A stretch of DNA of 64,000 bases. Origin: Ga0077555 sp963761475 (GTDB lineage: Bacteria; Pseudomonadota; Alphaproteobacteria; Rhizobiales; Hyphomicrobiaceae). The stretch's first letter is position 1. Every line of letters begins with the position of its first letter. A program made the position numbers and the translations under genes. The notes under the pieces were generated by a model. The model saw only the letters and a list, made by a program, of their open reading frames with translations. It did no database searches and was not told where the DNA came from. Below, piece after piece: positions 18,237 through 27,132 of this stretch. The DNA lies in contig CAVXGT010000017.1 of assembly GCA_963761475.1 (NCBI GenBank), forward strand, positions 186,001-250,000. Direction: 5' to 3'.

Positions 18237-18950
18237 TCACGCGTCGCCCGCTTCCACGATCCGCGCACTGTCGTAGTTTTCACCGATTGAGAGCGCGCAG
18301 ATGCGAGACACGTGGACCATGGGGAGTTTGCTTTCTCGTGACCAGCGCAGCATCGCATCTTGAATTTTCTTCAAGTCTTCCTTCGATTTGGGCGCTCCCG
18401 AGATCTCTAGCCCCGCATGGCGCAGGCAGGCGACGACATCGCGTGAGAGTACGAAACCGTCCCATCCGACGAAGCGGAGAAAATACTGGCCCGTCATGCC
18501 TCCAAGCCGTTTGCCCCGCTTGCCCAGGACGTCGAGCAAGCCAATTTGGTTGTCACGCGGCCAATCGGCGAGAAACCTTCCAAAGCTCCCATGCTCTCCG
18601 ACAATATCAGCGACAAAGCGGGCATTGTGACGAACCGACATAATCTTTTGTGCATGCCTGACGATCCCTGCATTACCGGTGAGCCCCTCCCAGTAATCAT
18701 CTGGTTCGAAGCTAAGGCGGGCAACATCAAAGCCGTGGAAGGCCTCCTCGAATGCCGGCCACTTGTCATCGATGATCCGCCAAACAAACCCCGAGCAAAA
18801 GACCCGTTTCGTCATTTCTGCCAAGAACCGATCGTCTTTTGAAGCCGCGAGGGTGCGCGGATCCGGCACAGCGGGAAGCAACGCGTCAAGGGCTTTATAG
18901 CCGCCTTTACGCGAAGCTGCCCGGGCACGCACCTGTTTGAAGGCCAGCAT
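18237..18950 (-). CDS. DNA-3-methyladenine glycosylase I family protein
   Basis: A 237-residue Tag-like base-excision glycosylase. The central block matches the family: GFVWRIIDDKWPAFEEAFHGF, then the DNA-contact helix GNAGIVRHAQKIMSVRHNARF, then GMTGQYFLRFVGWDGFVLS. The C-terminus (MVHVSRICALSIGENYD) is less typical. It would remove 3-methyladenine from alkylated DNA. The Zn-binding Cys/His set of E. coli Tag is not obvious, so it may be a divergent subgroup. It is translationally linked to the upstream VOC gene (TAATG overlap). Confidence 0.85.
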   Translation of the reverse strand: MLAFKQVRARAASRKGGYKALDALLPAVPDPRTLAASKDDRFLAEMTKRVFCSGFVWRIIDDKWPAFEEAFHGFDVARLSFEPDDYWEGLTGNAGIVRHAQKIMSVRHNARFVADIVGEHGSFGRFLADWPRDNQIGLLDVLGKRGKRLGGMTGQYFLRFVGWDGFVLSRDVVACLRHAGLEISGAPKSKEDLKKIQDAMLRWSRESKLPMVHVSRICALSIGENYDSARIVEAGDA

Positions 18951-19381
18951 TAACTGCCTACGCTTTCTGGCGGTCCCTTCAGTTCCACTGAATTCCCTTC
19001 AGGGTCCAGAATGTAGATCGAGGGCCCCGCCCCGTCCGCGCCGTAGCGCGAGACGACGTCCCCGGCGGCCACGCCATAATTTTGGAGATGGCAGCGAATA
19101 GACGCCTCGTCAAAAGGCTCGATCCTGAGGCACAGGTGATCCATGTTGCGGCCCTGAACGCCCGGGGCCGCACCGCCTCGTCGCCCCAGCACGCCATTGA
19201 TATCGACGAGGTCGATCAGGGCATTGCCGGCTCGGAGCTGTAACAGACCGATTCCCTCTTGGACTTTCTCCAGACTGCAGCCAAGCACGTTGCAATAGAA
19301 GCCCTTCATTGTCGCAACGTCGCTGACCCGTAAGACCACGTGGTCGAGGCCGATAGGGGCAAACGGTCGAAGAGTGTTCAT
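18950..19381 (-). CDS. VOC (glyoxalase/dioxygenase) family protein
   Basis: A 143-residue protein with two beta-alpha-beta-beta-beta modules. The first starts IGLDHVVLRVSDV (His metal ligand) and ends LIDLVDIN. The second starts MDHLCLRIEPF (His ligand) and ends YILDPEGNSVELKGP (Glu ligand). These are the usual metal positions of the vicinal oxygen chelate superfamily. AGGAGG with 5-base spacing supports the ATG at 19381 over the one at 19384 or a further upstream start. Co-transcribed with the DNA glycosylase; substrate unknown. Confidence 0.88.
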   Translation of the reverse strand: MNTLRPFAPIGLDHVVLRVSDVATMKGFYCNVLGCSLEKVQEGIGLLQLRAGNALIDLVDINGVLGRRGGAAPGVQGRNMDHLCLRIEPFDEASIRCHLQNYGVAAGDVVSRYGADGAGPSIYILDPEGNSVELKGPPESVGS

Positions 19382-19471
19382 CATTGCCTCCTGTGTCACT
19401 CTGGCCATGATCATCAAATCGTGCGATCAGACCGACCCGAACCGCCATGTATTTCTGGGAGCCACTTCTCC

Positions 19472-20578
19472 ATGTCCGCAGACGTCGAGACCATCGTCAT
19501 CGGAGCCGGCGTCGTCGGCCTTGCCATTGCCCGTGAGCATGCGCTGCGTGGACAAGAGGTTATGGTGCTCGAGCAGCACGATATCATCGGCTCGGAAACT
19601 TCCTCACGCAACAGCGAGGTGATCCATGCCGGGATCTATTATCCACCGGGCTCGTTGCGCGCCAAGTTGTGCGTCGAGGGTAAGAAGAAGCTTTATGCGT
19701 TTTGTGCCGAGAACGGTGTGGATCACAAGGCGATTACTAAGCTTCTTGTCGCTACCAACGACAGTCAGGTGCCCAAACTGAAGGCGATTCAGGAGACGGC
19801 GATCAAGAATGGTGTCCACGACCTCGAGCCCTTGACCGGAGCTCAGGCGCGCCAACTCGAACCCGAAGTTTCCTGCGTAGCTGCCATGTTGTCGCCATCG
19901 ACCGGAATCGTCGATAGCCACGGCCTCATGCTGGCGCTGCAGGGACATGCAGAGACCATGGGCGCGCAGGTGGTCTTAAACACCACCGTCCAGCGAATTG
20001 GTCTGGCGGTCGATGGGTCGTATGCCGTTACGATTGGCGGGGCGGAAACGACGACTGTAACGGCACGCCGCCTGATCGTGTCAGCGGGGCTTCACGCCTC
20101 GAAGTTGGCCCGCACCATGCCTTGGTCCGGCAATTACCGCCCGCCCGAGACCTACTATGCCGTCGGTCAATACTACGCTTTGGATGGCCGCTCGCCGTTT
20201 ACGCGTCACATTTACCCGATGCCGGATGGAGCATGGCTTGGCCTACACGTCACGGTCGACATCGGCGGTCGCTGCAAGTTTGGCCCAGATATCGAATGGA
20301 TAACGGAGATCGACTACTCGTTTGATGAAACCAAGATCGAGAAATTCCTGAGCTTCATCAAGACCTACTATCCCGGCCTCGATGCGTCGCGCCTGCATGC
20401 TGATTATACGGGTATTCGACCAAAGCTCTATCGGGAAGGTGAGCCAGTACCCGACTTTTTCCTGCATGGTCCGGAAACCCACGGTCTACCGGGCCTCATG
20501 CTGCTGTTTGGGATCGAAAGCCCTGGACTTACGGCTTCGATGGCGTTGGCTGAACTGGTCGCTGACCGATTGGGATGA
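19472..20578 (+). CDS. FAD-dependent oxidoreductase, L-2-hydroxyglutarate oxidase-like
   Basis: A 368-residue DAO-family flavoprotein. The dinucleotide-binding motif VIGAGVVGLAIAREHALRG is at residues 9-27, and SSRNSEVIHAGIYYPPGSL follows near residue 45, a signature shared with LhgO/L2HGDH enzymes. The C-terminal FAD contact is in LLFGIESPGLTASMALAE. It would oxidise an L-2-hydroxy acid with FAD. GGAG precedes the ATG at 19472 by 10 bases. It is divergent from the VOC gene and followed by an SDR gene about 96 bases later. Confidence 0.9.
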   Translation: MSADVETIVIGAGVVGLAIAREHALRGQEVMVLEQHDIIGSETSSRNSEVIHAGIYYPPGSLRAKLCVEGKKKLYAFCAENGVDHKAITKLLVATNDSQVPKLKAIQETAIKNGVHDLEPLTGAQARQLEPEVSCVAAMLSPSTGIVDSHGLMLALQGHAETMGAQVVLNTTVQRIGLAVDGSYAVTIGGAETTTVTARRLIVSAGLHASKLARTMPWSGNYRPPETYYAVGQYYALDGRSPFTRHIYPMPDGAWLGLHVTVDIGGRCKFGPDIEWITEIDYSFDETKIEKFLSFIKTYYPGLDASRLHADYTGIRPKLYREGEPVPDFFLHGPETHGLPGLMLLFGIESPGLTASMALAELVADRLG

Positions 20579-20674
20579 CGGCAAACCTGTGAACCGGCTT
20601 TCGCTCGCCATGCGCTCGTACATGATGCCATCATGGCGACGATCAACTGTTAAATCACTCAGGAGATTGATTGC

Positions 20675-21448
20675 ATGGATCTGGGGCTCAAAGGCAAGAA
20701 AGTACTAGTGACAGGTGGCTCGAAGGGCATTGGCGCCTCATGCGGGCACGTTTTCGCATCCGAAGGGGCAAACATCATCCTGGTCTCGAGATCTGCCGAT
20801 GCTCTGAAAGTGACGGCAGACGAAATCCGCTCCCGCAACCAGGTTTCGGTCGAGACTCACGCGGCCGACCTATCCAAGCCGGCTGAACGGGAGGCGACCT
20901 GGGCCAAATTCCAGGATGCCGATATTCTCGTGAACAATGCCGGCGCAATCCCAGGCGGCAGCATCCTTGACCTGACGATGGATCGTTGGATCGAATCCTG
21001 GCAGCTAAAGGTCTTTGGCTACATTCATATGACGCAATTGGCGCTCAAATCGATGCAACCGCGCAAAGCCGGAACCATCATCAACATCATCGGCATGGCC
21101 GGGCCAGCTCCGCGGTGGGACTATGTGGCAGGCTCCACAGGAAACGCAGGCCTCAACGCTTTCACCAAGGCCGTGGGATCGCGGTCAGTGGACTTCGGTG
21201 TGCGCGTTTTCGGAATTAATCCGGCAGCAACACGTACCGACCGGATTACCACGCTCTCCAAAGCGCGAGCCAAATCGCTCTTCGGTGACGAGGGTCGCTG
21301 GGAGGAAACGTTGGGCGATCTCCCGTTCGGTCGCTTGAAGGAGCCGGACGAAGTGGCCGCCTTGGCGGCAATGCTCTGCGCACCGCAAGTCGCCTACTTG
21401 TCAGGCACGATGATCGATCAGGACGGTGGCGGTCAATTCCGGAAGTGA
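20675..21448 (+). CDS. SDR-fold protein lacking the catalytic Tyr-Lys pair
   Basis: A 257-residue short-chain dehydrogenase fold. The cofactor motif GGSKGIG is at residues 14-20, NNAG near 87, and the C-terminal YLSGTMIDQDGG is intact. At the expected YxxxK site the sequence reads AGSTGNAGLNAFTK (about 150-163). When aligned on the following helix, Gly and Asn stand where Tyr and Lys are normal. Such degenerate SDRs are known in proteobacteria. It may bind NAD(P) or act by another mechanism. AGGAG is a good ribosome site. A strong terminator follows. Confidence 0.9.
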   Translation: MDLGLKGKKVLVTGGSKGIGASCGHVFASEGANIILVSRSADALKVTADEIRSRNQVSVETHAADLSKPAEREATWAKFQDADILVNNAGAIPGGSILDLTMDRWIESWQLKVFGYIHMTQLALKSMQPRKAGTIINIIGMAGPAPRWDYVAGSTGNAGLNAFTKAVGSRSVDFGVRVFGINPAATRTDRITTLSKARAKSLFGDEGRWEETLGDLPFGRLKEPDEVAALAAMLCAPQVAYLSGTMIDQDGGGQFRK

Positions 21449-21509
21449 CGAGGCGCCAGTCGCGGAGCCAGTCTTCGGTCAATAAGCGCTAGGTAGCGCC
21501 ACCCTTAGG

Positions 21510-21538
21510 AAAGCGGGCGCCTCAAGGGCGCCCGCTTT
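21510..21538. terminator. Bidirectional intrinsic terminator between convergent genes
   Basis: A perfect 12-base stem, AAAGCGGGCGCC with GGCGCCCGCTTT, around a 5-base loop. It is A-rich on the left and T-rich on the right (CTTTATT). It sits 61 bases after the SDR stop and 39 bases before the stop of the minus-strand molybdoenzyme gene, so it can serve both. Confidence 0.88.
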
Positions 21539-21577
21539 ATTCATGTGAATCAATCAAATGTGATCGCCGCAGATGCA

Positions 21578-23827
21578 TCAAGCCTTGGCGGTCTTGATGG
21601 CCTTCAGAACCCGCGGCGGCGACAATGGTAGGTCGCTGACGCGGATCCCGATGGCGTTACGCACAGCATTCGCCACCGCCGGCACTGATGCCACAAGTGG
21701 CACCTCGCCGACGCCGCGCACACCCTGCGGGTGCTTGGGGTTCGGGATCTCAAGCATCACGTTGTCGAGCATCGGCAGGTCCGATGCGACGGGCATGCGG
21801 TAGTCGAGGAAGCCCGGGTTATCGAGTTTGCCATTCTTGTCGAAGATGTATTCCTCGCTGAGCGCCCAGCCGATTCCCTGCGCCACGCCGCCCTGCAACT
21901 GGCCTTCGACATAAGCGGGGTGGATGGCCCGTCCGACATCCTGAACGGACGTGTAACGAACCACCCAGGCCCGCCCTGTCTCAGGATCAACCTCGACGTC
22001 GCAAATATGGGTCGCAAACCCGCCTTCGGCACCCGTCGTCGTCAACTGCGATCCAGCACCGATCGGACCACCGGTTGCGTTGGCTTGGGCCGCCAGCTGA
22101 GCCAATGAAAGTGGCGGGAACTTGCCGGCATTGTCACCGGCAGGGCGCGCCTCGCCATTCTCCCACACCACGGCTTCGGCATCGATCTTCCAGATCTTCG
22201 CCGCCCGCTCACGCAACTGCTTGATGACGCCTTTGGTCGACTCGGTGACGACAATCGCTGACGCATAGGTGACGCGGCTACCGCCCGTTAGGTTGGAGAA
22301 ACCGATCACCGATGTGTCACCGATCAGCACCTGCACCTTGTCATAGTTGATGCCAAGCAGTTCGGCTGTAATGTTGGCCGTCGACGCGCGAGAGCCGCCA
22401 ATGTCGGGATGGCCCGTAATTACGGTCACGGTGCCATCCTCGGCGATGTTGACCTGGGCGCTGGATTCACCCGCCGCGTTGAACCAGAAGCCAGAAGCCA
22501 CGCCACGGCCCTGATTGGGTCCGAGCGGAGCCTTGTAGTGCGGGTGCTCCATCGCAGCTTTGACCGTCTGTTCGTAGCCGATCAGAGGGAAAACAGGCCC
22601 GTGGGCGGCCTTGGTGCCTTGTTTGGCCGCGTTCTTCAAGCGAAGCTCCAGCGGATCCATTTTCAGAGCCGTGGCGACTTCGTCCAGAACGCATTCGACA
22701 GCGTGCGAACCGATTGGTGCACCCGGCGCCCTGTAGGCGGCCACCTTCGACCGGTTCGACACCACGTCAAACCCCAGTGAATGGACATTGGGAATGTCAT
22801 ACGGTGCAAAGGCGCAGCCGGCCGCACCGCGGATCGGCGAGCCTGGAAAAGCGCCGGCCTGGAGATAGTGAACGCCGTATCCGGCAACGATCTTGCCATC
22901 CTTGGTTGCGCCGATCTTGACGGTGCTCTTTGAGCCCGAAGTCGGACCGGACGCATGGAAGACTTCCTCGCGCGTCATGGCCATCTTGACCGGGCGACCA
23001 GACTTCTTTGCGAGCATCAGCGCCACCGGCTCAAGATAGACGATGGTCTTGCCGCCGAATCCGCCGCCGATCTCGGCCGGAATAGCCCGGATGTCGGATT
23101 GTTCCATGCCCGTCAAGAGCGAGCACATGGCGCGAACCATGAACTGGCCCTGGCTAGAAGACCAAACCGTTGCCTTGCCGTCGTGCGTCGTGCTGACGAG
23201 GCAGGCGTGCGGCTCGATATAGCCCTGGTGGACGGGACGCGTCGTGAAGCTGCGCTCGACGATTACGTCGGCTTGCTTGAAGCCGGCTTCGATGTCGCCG
23301 AGCGTGTGCTCGAGCTTGCCCGCAATATTGGACGGCTTCCCGTCGAACTGGACGTGATCGAAGAGGATCGGTGCACCAGGTTTGATGGCGTCATCGATCT
23401 CGATCGCCCAAGGCAAAATCTCGTAGTCCACCTCGATAAGCTTCAACGCTTTCTTGGCAATGGCCTGCGACGTGGCAGCAACCGCGGCAACGGGATGGCC
23501 GACAAAAAGCGCCTTTTCACGAGCCATGACGTTGCGACACATCCACCGCATATCCTGGATGCCGAGCATCACCGATTTTTCGAGGGGAAAGTCCACGATG
23601 TCTTTGGCGGTAACGACGGCCTTTACGCCCGCAAGCGCCTCGGCTTTCGCAGTGTTGATGGACTTGATGCGCGCGTGCGGGTGCGGACTACGCAGAACCT
23701 TGCCGTAGATCTGGCCAGGCATCTTTGTGTCTGCCGCGTAAGCTGCACGGCCCGTAACTTTGTCGTCGCCGTCGGGCCGAATGGTCCGTTTGCCAATCCA
23801 TTTATTGGTCGCAACGCTATCGTTCAT
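21578..23827 (-). CDS. Xanthine dehydrogenase-family molybdopterin-binding (large) subunit
   Basis: A 749-residue molybdenum hydroxylase large subunit. The Mo-cofactor motif GGGFGGK is near residue 257 and YRAPGAPIGSHAVECVLDE near 370. The catalytic Glu is in GVRGVGEVPLVAS near residue 704, and the C-terminus ends in the usual LPLSPPRVLKAI. The active-site loop AYRAPG is of the general CoxL-like (form II) type, not the AYRCSFR of true CO dehydrogenase. The 2Fe-2S and FAD subunits normally encoded alongside are absent from the window, so its electron acceptor must come from elsewhere. Start at 23827 is set by AGGGGA spacing. Confidence 0.92.
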   Translation of the reverse strand: MNDSVATNKWIGKRTIRPDGDDKVTGRAAYAADTKMPGQIYGKVLRSPHPHARIKSINTAKAEALAGVKAVVTAKDIVDFPLEKSVMLGIQDMRWMCRNVMAREKALFVGHPVAAVAATSQAIAKKALKLIEVDYEILPWAIEIDDAIKPGAPILFDHVQFDGKPSNIAGKLEHTLGDIEAGFKQADVIVERSFTTRPVHQGYIEPHACLVSTTHDGKATVWSSSQGQFMVRAMCSLLTGMEQSDIRAIPAEIGGGFGGKTIVYLEPVALMLAKKSGRPVKMAMTREEVFHASGPTSGSKSTVKIGATKDGKIVAGYGVHYLQAGAFPGSPIRGAAGCAFAPYDIPNVHSLGFDVVSNRSKVAAYRAPGAPIGSHAVECVLDEVATALKMDPLELRLKNAAKQGTKAAHGPVFPLIGYEQTVKAAMEHPHYKAPLGPNQGRGVASGFWFNAAGESSAQVNIAEDGTVTVITGHPDIGGSRASTANITAELLGINYDKVQVLIGDTSVIGFSNLTGGSRVTYASAIVVTESTKGVIKQLRERAAKIWKIDAEAVVWENGEARPAGDNAGKFPPLSLAQLAAQANATGGPIGAGSQLTTTGAEGGFATHICDVEVDPETGRAWVVRYTSVQDVGRAIHPAYVEGQLQGGVAQGIGWALSEEYIFDKNGKLDNPGFLDYRMPVASDLPMLDNVMLEIPNPKHPQGVRGVGEVPLVASVPAVANAVRNAIGIRVSDLPLSPPRVLKAIKTAKA

Positions 23828-24036
23828 GTCAGCATCCCCTGTCGCGCGCCGAAGCCCGGCTCCGGCCGATTGCGATTGAAGCTCGATGTACCCTTGGAAG
23901 CATGCAGCAAGCGCACCCATCGATGCAAGGCACCGTGTGCGCCGCCAAGTTGCCCCGCATCATTACGCATGCCGAGCCAACTTTCCAGACCCTTCTGGAT
24001 TCACAGCACCAAAGGTGGCCAGGTGGTGAAAAAACC

Positions 24037-24966
24037 TTAGGTTGCATCCCGGCTGCGTCTGACGATGGTGCCGACGCCATGCTCGGTGAAGAGTTCCAGC
24101 AGCACACAGTGAGGCACGCGTCCATCGATAATGACGACGGCGTCAACTCCCGCTTCAACCACCTCGATGCAGCCTTCGACCTTGGGAATCATCCCTCCTG
24201 TGATGGTTCCGTTCCGAATCAGCCTTTTGGCCTCCTCGATGGTCAAATCTGCGATCAGCTTTTTGTCCTTGTCCAGAACGCCTGCCACATCCGTCAGCAG
24301 TAATAGGCGCTTTGCCCTCAGCGCTGCTGCGAGCGCGGAGGCGAAAGTGTCGGCATTCACGTTGAGGGTCTCACCTTCAGCCGAGACCGCAACGGGGGCG
24401 ATCACTGGGATCAGGTCCGAGCGTGAAATGACCTCGACGATCTCCGGATTGACCCGGACGGGATCGCCGACATAACCGATGTCGACGGCCTGGATGATGT
24501 TGGACTCAGGATCAGGCATTTCCGTGATCTTCTTGGCGATCATCAAATTGGCATCCTTGCCAGAGATGCCAACGGCTTTGCCGCCCTGCCCGTTGATTGC
24601 TGATACAATTCCTTTGTTGATGGCGCCGGCCAGCACCATCTCCACCACCTCGACAGTGGGCTTGTCAGTCACACGCAGGCCATGGACGAAGTCGGATTTG
24701 ATGTCCAAGCGTTTGAGCATGGCCCCGATCTGAGGTCCGCCACCATGCACGACGATCGGATTGACGCCTGACTGCTTGAGGTAAACGATGTCCTTGGCAA
24801 ACGCATCGGCGAGCGCTTGGTCACCCATGGCGTGACCGCCGAATTTGACCACTACAACCTCATTGTCGTAGCGAATGAGGTGAGGCAACGCCTCAGCTAA
24901 AATGCGGGCTTTCACCTGCGGGTCCGTTGCGGCTTTATTGCCGCCAGTCACTACCTTCTCAGTCAT
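24037..24966 (-). CDS. argB: Acetylglutamate kinase
   Basis: A 309-residue amino-acid kinase fold protein catalysing the second step of arginine synthesis. Conserved stretches are VVVKFGGHAMGD (ATP-site Lys), VVHGGGPQIGAML (N-acetylglutamate site), GLRVTD and the C-terminal GGMIPKVEGC. The N-terminal extension before the kinase core is the kind seen in arginine-inhibited enzymes of alphaproteobacteria. GGAGG about 8 bases upstream supports the ATG at 24966. It is transcribed with the preceding hibernation-factor gene direction but is probably independent. Confidence 0.96.
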   Translation of the reverse strand: MTEKVVTGGNKAATDPQVKARILAEALPHLIRYDNEVVVVKFGGHAMGDQALADAFAKDIVYLKQSGVNPIVVHGGGPQIGAMLKRLDIKSDFVHGLRVTDKPTVEVVEMVLAGAINKGIVSAINGQGGKAVGISGKDANLMIAKKITEMPDPESNIIQAVDIGYVGDPVRVNPEIVEVISRSDLIPVIAPVAVSAEGETLNVNADTFASALAAALRAKRLLLLTDVAGVLDKDKKLIADLTIEEAKRLIRNGTITGGMIPKVEGCIEVVEAGVDAVVIIDGRVPHCVLLELFTEHGVGTIVRRSRDAT

Positions 24967-25084
24967 GCCAGCCGCCTCCGGTCGGGACCTCATCCGGGGC
25001 GCGGTTATAGCTGGCCGCACCCGATCGGGGAATGGCGAAGTCGCATTCGACCGGATTTAGGCGCTGGAGGAACGGCAGATTGGG

Positions 25085-25471
25085 CTAATCAGCCCCAGGC
25101 ACTTCACCCGCGGGCCGGCGGCGGACGCGCTCCTGGCGAGCAGATTTCTCGAATCTGCTGGCTAGTTCGTCGACCTGCCTTTGAGCAACATTGAATGCGT
25201 CCCGTACCGCGAGCATTACATCTGTGTGCGCATGGTTCGGTTCAGGATCGTGGGTTACCAGGATCGGCTTGTGGCCGGGGATGCCAATGTCGATACGGAC
25301 GTGGAAGAACTTTGGCACCTGCGTGCGCCGCTGCGGTGCCTCGATCACAACCCGGGCGTGGTTAATCCGCTCGAAGTGGCCTTCGATGCGCTTGAACTTC
25401 TCGCGAACGCGCGCTTCTACGGCGTCGCTTCGCTCGAGCCCATGGAATGTGATCTCAAGCGGTGCCTGCAT
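25085..25471 (-). CDS. HPF/RaiA-family ribosome-associated protein (short form)
   Basis: About 128 residues with the ribosomal S30AE/HPF fold: LEITFHGLERSDAVEARVREKFKRI split over the first helix, the strand VRIDIGIPGHKPILVT, and the helix VMLAVRDAFNVAQRQVDEL. The C-terminal long-HPF dimerisation domain is absent; a short Arg-rich tail replaces it. It probably binds the 30S decoding centre in stationary phase. AAAGGG precedes the ATG at 25471. The region up to 25656 has its divergent promoter with the DadA-like gene. Confidence 0.88.
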   Translation of the reverse strand: MQAPLEITFHGLERSDAVEARVREKFKRIEGHFERINHARVVIEAPQRRTQVPKFFHVRIDIGIPGHKPILVTHDPEPNHAHTDVMLAVRDAFNVAQRQVDELASRFEKSARQERVRRRPAGEVPGAD

Positions 25472-25656
25472 GTCGATGGCCCTTTTTTCTAACTGTTGCC
25501 ATCGTTGAAACGTCAACCAGTTCGCGAGTTTGGTCAAGCGGTACAGCCATCGCGCATTGCCGTCGCGGGAAACCTCATGCGATGCTTGCGCTCAAGCGCT
25601 CAGAGCATCGTAAAACATTTGGCCGGTGCGAGCGCGAGGCCACTGGGAGACCTCGA

Positions 25657-26958
25657 GTGACCCAATCGGAGCGCAGAGCCATAGTCATTGGCGCAGGCAT
25701 TGTCGGCGTCTGCACCGGCATCGAGCTGTTGCGGCGCGGCTGGAGCGTCACGATTGTCGATCGCCAAGAACCCGGGGAAGGCTGCTCCTTCGGCAATGCC
25801 GGCATTCTCGCCGCGCAGGCCGTCGTGCCGACCGCGATGCCCGGCATTGAAAAAGATGCGCGTCGGATGCTTCTCGACCCCGAGGGACCTTTGGTGGTGC
25901 GTTGGGGGTCCCTGCCGAAGACGCTTCCATGGCTCTGGCAATTCCGAAAGGCAGCCCGTGGCGAGAATTTGAACTCTGTCGCGGACGCAATGAAGGCCTT
26001 GAATGGAACCACACTGGAGTTGCACGAGAGGCTCGCCCGAGAGGCCAGCGTGCCCGATCTCGTCCGGCCGACCCGTTATCTCTACATCGCACGCGACAAG
26101 GCAAAGCTCGATGTCGACAAAGGGTTGGCTTGGCGATTGCGGCGGGAAAGGGGTTCCGAGATCGAGGTACTGGACGGCGCGGACTTGCACGAGGCGGAGC
26201 CAGAGTTGAGCCGCGAATACCAACGCGGAGTGCGTCTCGGCCCCATTGGTTTTACGACCAACCCGTTCCGTCTAACACAATCCTATGCGGCCCTCTTCAG
26301 GCGCGAGGGCGGTCGGCTAGTAAAGGCCGAGGTTCGCGCCCTGAGGCCCGCCGGCGCCGTCACGGGGCTCGAGACATCGGCCGGACAAATGGCGGCCGAA
26401 ACGGTGATCATAGCTGCCGGCGCCTGGTCCCTGGCGCTTGCCAGCCCCCTCGGCCTGAGGCTGCCTCTGATCGCCGAGCGAGGCTACCACGTCACCTTTT
26501 CTGAACCGGGCATTGCGCTCAATCACGTCTTGAGTGAAGCAGAGCTGCAGTTCGCCGTAACGCCGATGGAGATGGGATTGCGTATTGCTGGAACTGAGGA
26601 ACTTGGCCTTGCAGACGATCGACCAGCTTGGCGGCGCGCGGATGTACTCGCGCGCCAGGCGAGGCGGATGTTTCCCAATGCCAACCTCGAAAAGGCCAGC
26701 AAGTGGATGGGACCACGCCCAGGAACACCGGACAGCCTGCCCGCAATAGGCCCGCTTCCCGGCCATCCCAATATCATGATCGCAGCAGGACACGGCCATC
26801 TTGGCCTGACGGGGGCCCCCAACACCGGGCGGATCATTGCAGCGATCGCCAGCGGCGAGCGCCTCAATATCGATTTGGCGCCCTTCGCCCCCAACCGCTA
26901 CCAGACGATGGGCGGCAATCGCTCTGTCCCCCGCATAGGCCAAGGAGCGGAAACTTGA
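25657..26958 (+). CDS. FAD-dependent oxidoreductase, D-amino-acid dehydrogenase (DadA)-like
   Basis: A 433-residue DAO-family enzyme starting at a GTG. GGGAG lies about 8 bases upstream, and the first residues lead directly into the FAD motif VIGAGIVGVCTGIELLRRG. Signatures of DadA-like enzymes follow: QEPGEGCSFGNAGILAAQ near residue 38 and GHGHLGLTGAPNTGRIIA near the C-terminus. It probably deaminates D-amino acids (or a related amine) at the inner membrane and passes electrons to the respiratory chain. The frame is open upstream to 25462, but that extension lacks a conserved N-terminus. Confidence 0.9.
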   Translation: MTQSERRAIVIGAGIVGVCTGIELLRRGWSVTIVDRQEPGEGCSFGNAGILAAQAVVPTAMPGIEKDARRMLLDPEGPLVVRWGSLPKTLPWLWQFRKAARGENLNSVADAMKALNGTTLELHERLAREASVPDLVRPTRYLYIARDKAKLDVDKGLAWRLRRERGSEIEVLDGADLHEAEPELSREYQRGVRLGPIGFTTNPFRLTQSYAALFRREGGRLVKAEVRALRPAGAVTGLETSAGQMAAETVIIAAGAWSLALASPLGLRLPLIAERGYHVTFSEPGIALNHVLSEAELQFAVTPMEMGLRIAGTEELGLADDRPAWRRADVLARQARRMFPNANLEKASKWMGPRPGTPDSLPAIGPLPGHPNIMIAAGHGHLGLTGAPNTGRIIAAIASGERLNIDLAPFAPNRYQTMGGNRSVPRIGQGAET

Positions 26959-27132
26959 AGGCCGCGTCTTTTTAACCCCTTGATGGCACTCACGCCTTGA
27001 CAGTGCCAAACTCTATGCATAGGTGCACGCCCGGAACCACGACGCTCTTGACGAGATGCTTTAACGCCCCGGCGCGACGCGGCCCCCTCGTGCCCGCGCT
27101 CGTTTGGCGGCACCAATGGGGAGGCTGCAAGA

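Noticed and set aside
21578..23827. True CO dehydrogenase (coxL)
   Set aside because: The active-site loop is AYRAPG rather than the Cys-containing AYRCSFR, and coxS/coxM are absent.
22955..24040. 361-residue open frame on the plus strand
   Set aside because: It is antisense to the molybdoenzyme gene; Arg/Leu-rich, with no motif or ribosome site.
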